DNA of 9,529 bases from Flavobacteriaceae bacterium (lineage in GTDB: Bacteria; Bacteroidota; Bacteroidia; Flavobacteriales; Weeksellaceae): the NCBI GenBank assembly GCA_031273305.1, contig JAISSC010000169.1:1-9529 (forward strand). The letters are read 5' to 3'. Positions 5,685-9,529 of the stretch are shown here, in pieces (position 1 is the first letter of the stretch; each line of letters starts with the position of its first letter). A program made the position numbers and the translations under genes. The notes under the pieces were generated by a model. The model was given only the letters and a program-made list of their open reading frames with translations. It did not search any database and was not told the origin of the DNA.

Positions 5685-6893
5685 GTCGCAAAGTTTATCC
5701 TGCCAAGGGAAAGATTTGGAGAGATATGAAAAAGTCCTATCGTCCGCATCGGCAGAAACAGATACTACCCGAACGCCTGAATTATGCAACCGAACATACT
5801 GTTTTTTGAGTTCTTCCAGTTGTACCACACAATTATCACAACCCGAATCGTAAAATAAGACAAGAGTAATCCCATCGGACAGGCTGCCTGTTAAACCTTT
5901 GACAGGAGGAGCAGGTTTCCCCTGTTTGGTCTTCTGGGCTGACATAATTCGCCTTAAATTAGCGTTTTGAGCATCTATCTCTATATTATTCTCAAAAATA
6001 TACGACAAAATTTGACTTTTTGCAGTGTCCCAACCTAATCGTTCACATGTTTCATAAGTTATCTCCAAAAAAGCCGAGCGTACAGGTTCCTGCAATTGCC
6101 CGAACAATGGCGATATATCTTCCACATACCGGCTCTCTTTTTCCTTTTTACCCAAAGGAAACTGCTCGAACAAACCTGTATAATATTCATTTACAAGCCT
6201 CCAGAACTCCCCTGAAGTATAAAGTACCTGCCAGTCCATCTCCGTATGGAAATACTTCTTTAGCTTAGGAAGCGACAAAGTATCCTGCGTATCTATGGCG
6301 GCACCCAACTCATTGATATAGTCCATGAAACCTATCAATTTGGAGGCATATAAATCGCTTTTTTCGATTTCCTTAGCGATAGATGACGTCCGTTCTTCGT
6401 TTATCTTGTTCTCTTTTTCCAACAATTGGTATATATCGCTTTGAGGGTCATAAAGTTGCTTTCCGAATTGTAACCATGAACTGCGGTTAATATTAAGACT
6501 TTTCTCTTTAAAAATGCGGTACAGAAAACTGTTTTCAGGAGAATCGGGAAAATTGACCTGTTCTTTATCAATGGTTGCTTTGCTGCTTTCGATCTTCAGC
6601 AGAGGCTCCCCTCCTATGCACTTTATTATACCTGAATCGGATACATCCACTTGGATAAACCCTTTATAACCATCGGGAAGACGGGTTTTACCCGAACCAT
6701 GTTTATCTAATGAAAACATGAGTGTATCAGGACGGCTACCCTTATAATAATATATATTAACTGCCTTCCCCTGAAGAGCAGGGAAAGACAGTTCTATTTG
6801 TTGGGCAGACATACTCCATGAATAACTTACTAACAACAACAGGATAAACCATTTCACGGTGTAAGTATACATAAAATTCCGTATAGACAGCAT
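5559..6893 (-). CDS. Secreted TlpA/ResA-like thioredoxin-fold protein (CDNC motif)
   Basis: A 444-aa envelope protein with a C-terminal thioredoxin-like domain. A signal peptide is clear (hydrophobic core 16-23; likely cleavage after SMSA at residue 30, followed by QQ); there is no lipobox cysteine. Residues about 31-310 form an unrecognised, mostly charged and helical region like the N-terminal extensions of many Bacteroidota TlpA-type proteins. The thioredoxin fold (about 325-444) shows LVLFYDSGCDNC with redox cysteines 352 and 355, and a cis-proline at 421 in ILATPTFFVI. The usual Trp before the first Cys is replaced by Gly, as in other Bacteroidota periplasmic thioredoxins; an extra Cys402 is present. 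Its start is one base after the FISUMP stop, so translation is probably coupled. Met8 is an alternative start. The substrate is unknown. A second, nearly identical C-terminus lies at 9404-9529. Confidence 0.85.
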   Translation of the reverse strand: MLSIRNFMYTYTVKWFILLLLVSYSWSMSAQQIELSFPALQGKAVNIYYYKGSRPDTLMFSLDKHGSGKTRLPDGYKGFIQVDVSDSGIIKCIGGEPLLKIESSKATIDKEQVNFPDSPENSFLYRIFKEKSLNINRSSWLQFGKQLYDPQSDIYQLLEKENKINEERTSSIAKEIEKSDLYASKLIGFMDYINELGAAIDTQDTLSLPKLKKYFHTEMDWQVLYTSGEFWRLVNEYYTGLFEQFPLGKKEKESRYVEDISPLFGQLQEPVRSAFLEITYETCERLGWDTAKSQILSYIFENNIEIDAQNANLRRIMSAQKTKQGKPAPPVKGLTGSLSDGITLVLFYDSGCDNCVVQLEELKKQYVRLHNSGVRVVSVSADADDRTFSYLSKSFPWQDKLCDYKGFMGENFINYAILATPTFFVIANGTLVGRYASLSDTGLL

Positions 6894-6894
6894 G

Positions 6895-8421
6895 TTAATA
6901 ATTTATCGTTTTTACACACCTGAAGTTCGCAGTACTAATATTATCTCTGGTAATGCTGCCACTATCAATTACTAAATAGTTTTCTGTCATTCTTGTAAAG
7001 TATATATTACTACGATTACCCTTTTTGGCAGTATTAGACAAGAAACGTGAGGCACTACCTTTCATGCTGCCTTCCCTACCGCCATCATAGAAAAATATTC
7101 TATGCAGGTTGTAATACATTTCCGCAACATTCGGCAAACGCCATCCATCGCCATAACCCTCAATCGCCATTATTCCTATACACTTTGCATTTGCTTCATT
7201 CCATGAATTACCAATAGCATTAGTACCATTAGACTTAACTGCATTACCCTGATTTTTCTTCCATACGCAAAGTGCCGCATCAGGTATCCGGACAAAATGA
7301 GACATAGTTTCCTCAAAAGAGATATTAGGCACCATCTCTATAATATCGGCACCTTTATAGGCTGCGTCATCTACGATCTTAGCAACATCTAACGGACAAC
7401 ATGAGCAATCCTGCACGGTGATACGCAATGTTACATATTTATCTCCTGTAGCACCTCTGAAAACGGCATAAAGTGTGGCAGTCGATTTCTTTGTCTTGCT
7501 AACGATTTCATTAATATTATCAGCAAATACCACAGTGATTGGATATTCATTCTTATACAATGTGCCGGATACGTCACCTGAAACCGATTTGATTATTCCG
7601 TCGTTGTCGTCCATCCAACCTACTCTCAGGTTAGATATGCCGGTATTATCCTGTATAGACAACGTGTACATTCTGGTACGCTTACTCGGGTCATTATCGG
7701 GAAAGGCAGGCTTACGGTTAACCAAACTACCGCATGGTCCTCCCGTATTGTCGGTTTGAGCTATGTCATAACAAGTAATACCCTGTATGGTTACATTCCC
7801 TGTTCCGTCTTTTTCATTCGGAAGTACAAAAATAGTAACGGAATATGTCGCTTCACTGCTCTCGCCACATTCATTTTTTGCCTTTACCTTAATAGTATAC
7901 GTACCGCCCTTGCTTCCTACTATCGTAATCACATTCGAATTGGAATGACCTATCAACCCTTCCGGCAAAGTCCATTCATACTCCGTTCCGGGTTCAGGAT
8001 TGGTCACAAAGGCAAGGAAAGGTTTAAATATAGTTATTTCATCTCCATTTAAACCGCTTACACTCAAAACAGGGAGGGCAGGTGCTGAAGTACAAGGTGC
8101 TGAAAGCGATAAAGGATACCACCGCCCGTCTGTCCACACATAAGCACCCTTCCCTGCTAAACCGTTTTGGGTTGTATCATTGGTATTATATACAGTCATA
8201 CCATTGATTGAAGTGCCGCTAACCGGTTCCCAGACTGTAGCCGACGTAAGGGCTACACGAGGCATTAATAAACCGGCTTTGCCTCCTTCAGATTTTAATT
8301 CCAACACGGTACCTGCGTGAGGAGTAGTGCTGTCGTTCATAGTGCCAATGATTACCTGTGCGCTCATGCTCCACATTCCCGAAGCAATAAGTGCTAACAT
8401 AAATATTAATCGTTTTTTCAT
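6895..8421 (-). CDS. Secreted FISUMP-domain protein with PKD-like domain
   Basis: A 508-aa secreted protein. The frame is open from a TTG at 8427, but I chose ATG at 8421 because MKKRLIFMLALIASGMW is a textbook signal peptide start; cleavage is likely after SMSA at residue 21. Residues about 22-105 form a surface-protein module (QVIIG, then PHAGTVLEL, GLLMPRVALT, GKGAYVWTDGRW). Residues about 110-200 look PKD/Ig-like, ending GTYTIKVKAKNECGE. An unassigned part follows (about 205-345). The C-terminus (about 350-508) matches the Fibrobacter-succinogenes major paralogous (FISUMP, TIGR02145) domain: CVWKK, GDGWRLPNVAEM, and a terminal FRCV. It has ten cysteines, all in the mature part (110, 185, 217, 230, 339, 341, 342, 385, 414, 502). 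The function is unknown; surface location is inferred. It lies between its shorter paralogue (12 bp upstream) and the thioredoxin gene. Confidence 0.83.
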   Translation of the reverse strand: MKKRLIFMLALIASGMWSMSAQVIIGTMNDSTTPHAGTVLELKSEGGKAGLLMPRVALTSATVWEPVSGTSINGMTVYNTNDTTQNGLAGKGAYVWTDGRWYPLSLSAPCTSAPALPVLSVSGLNGDEITIFKPFLAFVTNPEPGTEYEWTLPEGLIGHSNSNVITIVGSKGGTYTIKVKAKNECGESSEATYSVTIFVLPNEKDGTGNVTIQGITCYDIAQTDNTGGPCGSLVNRKPAFPDNDPSKRTRMYTLSIQDNTGISNLRVGWMDDNDGIIKSVSGDVSGTLYKNEYPITVVFADNINEIVSKTKKSTATLYAVFRGATGDKYVTLRITVQDCSCCPLDVAKIVDDAAYKGADIIEMVPNISFEETMSHFVRIPDAALCVWKKNQGNAVKSNGTNAIGNSWNEANAKCIGIMAIEGYGDGWRLPNVAEMYYNLHRIFFYDGGREGSMKGSASRFLSNTAKKGNRSNIYFTRMTENYLVIDSGSITRDNISTANFRCVKTINY

Positions 8422-8433
8422 ATGCAATCACAA

Positions 8434-9027
8434 TTAATTATTTTTTATCGTTACAGTTACAGCTTGGGAACTATTTCCTGTTCCACATGGATTTACCGCT
8501 TTCACATTGATTGTGACGGATCCAACAGCTAAACCGGCTAAACTGATGATATTGGTGTTCGAGTAACCTGTCGCCGGTGCGGTGCCTGTTATATTCCAAA
8601 TATATTGTATAGCTCCTTCCGCAGGAGGCTCCACCGAAGCCTGAAAGACTTCATTTTTTAGAGCCTCCCTTTTGCTGAGTGTAATAGTCCCAACATTGGG
8701 TACGCTTGAACAAGTCGATGGGTGAGTTGCCCGCCATTCTCTATTCGTCCATACATAAAGACCTTTGCCTTTTAGACGGTTAGTAGTACTGGAATTTTCA
8801 TTATAGATCATCATTCCATCAACGTAGGTACCATCTAATATCCAATCAGAAGCACCCGTGAGGGAAACATGTGGCAATAATAATCCGTGATTTCCTTGAG
8901 ATTCCAATTCCAATACGGCTCCGGGATGTGGTGCTCTATCTGCACCAATAGTAACTTGCGCTTCTATATTTACTTTACAGAAAAGTAAAATAGCAAGCTG
9001 TGCTAAAAACATTCTTTTTAGATTCAT
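8434..9027 (-). CDS. Short secreted paralogue of the FISUMP protein's N-terminal half
   Basis: A 197-aa secreted protein, first gene of the operon. A signal peptide spans residues 1-23 (cleavage likely after IEA, before QVTIG). The mature protein aligns along its full length with the first 200 residues of the downstream FISUMP protein. Shared landmarks are QVTIG, PHPGAVLELES, GLLLPHVSLTGAS, DGMMIYNEN, GKGLYVWTNREW, an Ig/PKD-like stretch with YIWNITG, SNTNIISLAG and VTINVKAVNPCG, and a final VTIKNN. The only two mature cysteines (106 and 181) correspond to Cys110 and Cys185 of the neighbour and have exactly the same 75-residue spacing, suggesting a conserved disulfide. It stops where the neighbour continues, so it lacks the FISUMP domain. 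It is intact and open, so it is more likely a real short paralogue than a pseudogene. Function is unrecognised. Confidence 0.8.
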   Translation of the reverse strand: MNLKRMFLAQLAILLFCKVNIEAQVTIGADRAPHPGAVLELESQGNHGLLLPHVSLTGASDWILDGTYVDGMMIYNENSSTTNRLKGKGLYVWTNREWRATHPSTCSSVPNVGTITLSKREALKNEVFQASVEPPAEGAIQYIWNITGTAPATGYSNTNIISLAGLAVGSVTINVKAVNPCGTGNSSQAVTVTIKNN

Positions 9028-9035
9028 AATTTTTT

Positions 9036-9150
9036 AGTGTTTAATTTTAGTGTCTAAACTTCAACGTTTAAACTTCAGTGTTAAGTTTTCTAGTGCTTAA
9101 ATTTTAGTGTTAATTTTTTAGTGTTTAGTGTTTAGTTTTTTAGTGTTTAA
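9036..9150. repeat. Degenerate tandem repeat, about 14-bp unit AGTGTTTAAnTTTT
   Basis: Nine AGTGTTTAA-like words begin at 9036, 9049, 9063, 9077, 9092, 9106, 9120, 9127 and 9142. Seven of the eight steps are 13-15 bp and one is 7 bp (a half unit). Variants include AGTGTCTAA, AACGTTTAA, AGTGTTAAG and AGTGCTTAA. On the minus strand the array reads as TAAACACT words and ends 8 bp before the ATG of the 197-aa gene, so it would lie within or next to that gene's leader. Confidence 0.8.
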
Positions 9151-9229
9151 ATAAATTCATTTTTTATGAGACTATAGTTTTATTATAGCTCTAAGTTTTC
9201 TTAATATAACATGGAACCATATTATATTT

Positions 9230-9297
9230 TATATTTGTGTGTTAATTTTTTAAAGTTTCATTTGTTACTTTTTAAAGCCAAATGATTCACAAATATA
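9230..9297. repeat. 10-bp inverted repeat TATATTTGTG / CACAAATATA
   Basis: TATATTTGTG at 9230-9239 is the exact reverse complement of CACAAATATA at 9288-9297, separated by 48 bp. Each arm contains a TATATTTG -7-like box, and the two point toward each other. In such AT-rich sequence chance is a serious alternative. Confidence 0.35.
9290..9297 (-). promoter_or_regulatory. Putative -7 box (TATATTTG) for the secreted-protein operon
   Basis: The minus strand reads TATATTTG, an exact TAnnTTTG match and the only one found between the 197-aa gene and the right-hand thioredoxin copy. It would give a leader of about 255 nt that includes the whole tandem repeat array. No -33 TTTG is seen at the proper spacing. 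Confidence 0.35.
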
Positions 9298-9397
9298 TAA
9301 ATAAAAAAATAATTATAAAATAATTTTACTGTTTTATTTGACTTTTGGGTAAGTTCCTCCTGAATTTTTTATTACTTTAGCATTTCGACTTTACTTG

Positions 9398-9529
9398 ATA
9401 TTTTTAAAGCAATCCTGTATCCGATAGACTTGCATAACGACCTACAAGAGTACCGTTAGCTATGACAAAGAAAGTAGGAGTGGCAAGGATGGCATAGTTA
9501 ATAAAGTTCTCGCCCATAAAGCCTTTGTA
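9398..9529. repeat. Direct repeat, copy 2 (pairs with 5553-5684)
   Basis: Second copy of the 132-bp repeat, three mismatches to copy 1. The match begins 6 bp beyond the stop codon and continues to the last base of the window, so its true length is unknown. Confidence 0.95.
9404..9529 (-). CDS. Second TlpA-like thioredoxin gene, 3' end (runs off right edge)
   Basis: The last 41 codons and the stop of a second thioredoxin-like gene. The encoded peptide is identical to the final 41 residues of the protein at 5559-6893, including the ATPTFFVIANGT strand with its cis-proline and the terminal RYASLSDTGLL. The three DNA differences are all third-position synonymous changes (Leu, Arg and Val codons), which supports this being a functional gene rather than a dead fragment. 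The CxxC active site and signal peptide would lie beyond the window. It is oriented toward the operon that starts at 9027, with 376 bp between and no visible terminator. It probably closes a paralogous copy of the same operon, but that is inferred from the one visible gene end. Confidence 0.88.
   Translation of the reverse strand, partial: YKGFMGENFINYAILATPTFFVIANGTLVGRYASLSDTGLL

Larger units (their letters stand above)
9028..9403. other. AT-rich 376-bp intergenic and leader region
   Basis: No credible coding frame is present on either strand. The part next to the 197-aa gene (9036-9150) is a degenerate tandem repeat of about 14 bp. The rest is very AT-rich, with one exact minus-strand -7 box (9290-9297) inside a 10-bp inverted repeat pair. 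No hairpin terminator is visible after the stop of the right-hand thioredoxin copy (9404), so transcription from that gene could read into the next operon. Confidence 0.6.

Noticed and set aside
8422..8427. TTG at 8427 as start of the FISUMP gene (adds two residues)
   Set aside because: ATG at 8421 directly precedes the KKR charged start of a clean signal peptide, so the TTG start is unnecessary.
9036..9150. Tandem repeat as a CRISPR array or plasmid-type iteron origin
   Set aside because: The 14-bp step is far too short for CRISPR, and the units are degenerate with no replication initiator gene nearby. The position just before a start codon fits a leader repeat better.

Overview
The window looks like an AT-rich Bacteroidota chromosome. 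Supporting signs are TAnnTTTG-type -7 boxes, A-rich translation starts without a Shine-Dalgarno sequence, a FISUMP-type secreted protein, a TlpA-like secreted thioredoxin, and a DivIC-like gene directly followed by a short methylmalonyl-CoA mutase small subunit. That last adjacency is familiar to me from Flavobacteriia, so a Flavobacteriia/Weeksellaceae-like host is my best guess. No rRNA or other marker is present to confirm it.

Layout. (1) 1-1141, minus strand: the 5' end of metG (methionyl-tRNA synthetase, running off the left edge), then a two-gene unit reading leftward, a CD225/dispanin membrane protein followed by a DUF2752 membrane protein. (2) 1142-1736: a 595-bp divergent intergenic region. 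Its middle (1262-1607) is a GC-rich mosaic of REP-like palindromes with no credible gene. (3) 1737-5400, plus strand: four genes with short gaps, class 1A dihydroorotate dehydrogenase, a DivIC/FtsB-like division protein, a 400-aa methylmalonyl-CoA mutase small subunit and an AI-2E/PerM-family membrane protein. (4) 5499-9027, minus strand: a compact three-gene operon ending in a strong hairpin terminator. In transcription order it encodes a 197-aa secreted protein, a 508-aa secreted FISUMP protein with the same N-terminal architecture, and a 444-aa secreted TlpA/ResA-like protein with a CDNC motif. (5) 9028-9403: an AT-rich leader or promoter region carrying a decayed tandem repeat of about 14 bp. 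(6) 9404-9529: the 3' end of a second thioredoxin gene, almost identical to the first, running off the right edge.

How the parts may work together. The plus-strand genes are housekeeping functions (pyrimidine synthesis, division, propionate/succinate metabolism, membrane transport). The minus-strand operon on the right appears to be a duplicated envelope module. The FISUMP protein has ten cysteines, all in the predicted secreted part, and is encoded one base upstream of a secreted thioredoxin-fold protein. This suggests, as inference only, a dedicated thiol-disulfide partner. A 132-bp direct repeat at a 3845-bp offset shows that at least the thioredoxin end of the module is duplicated. The three differences inside the repeat are all synonymous, so both copies look functional or recently homogenised.
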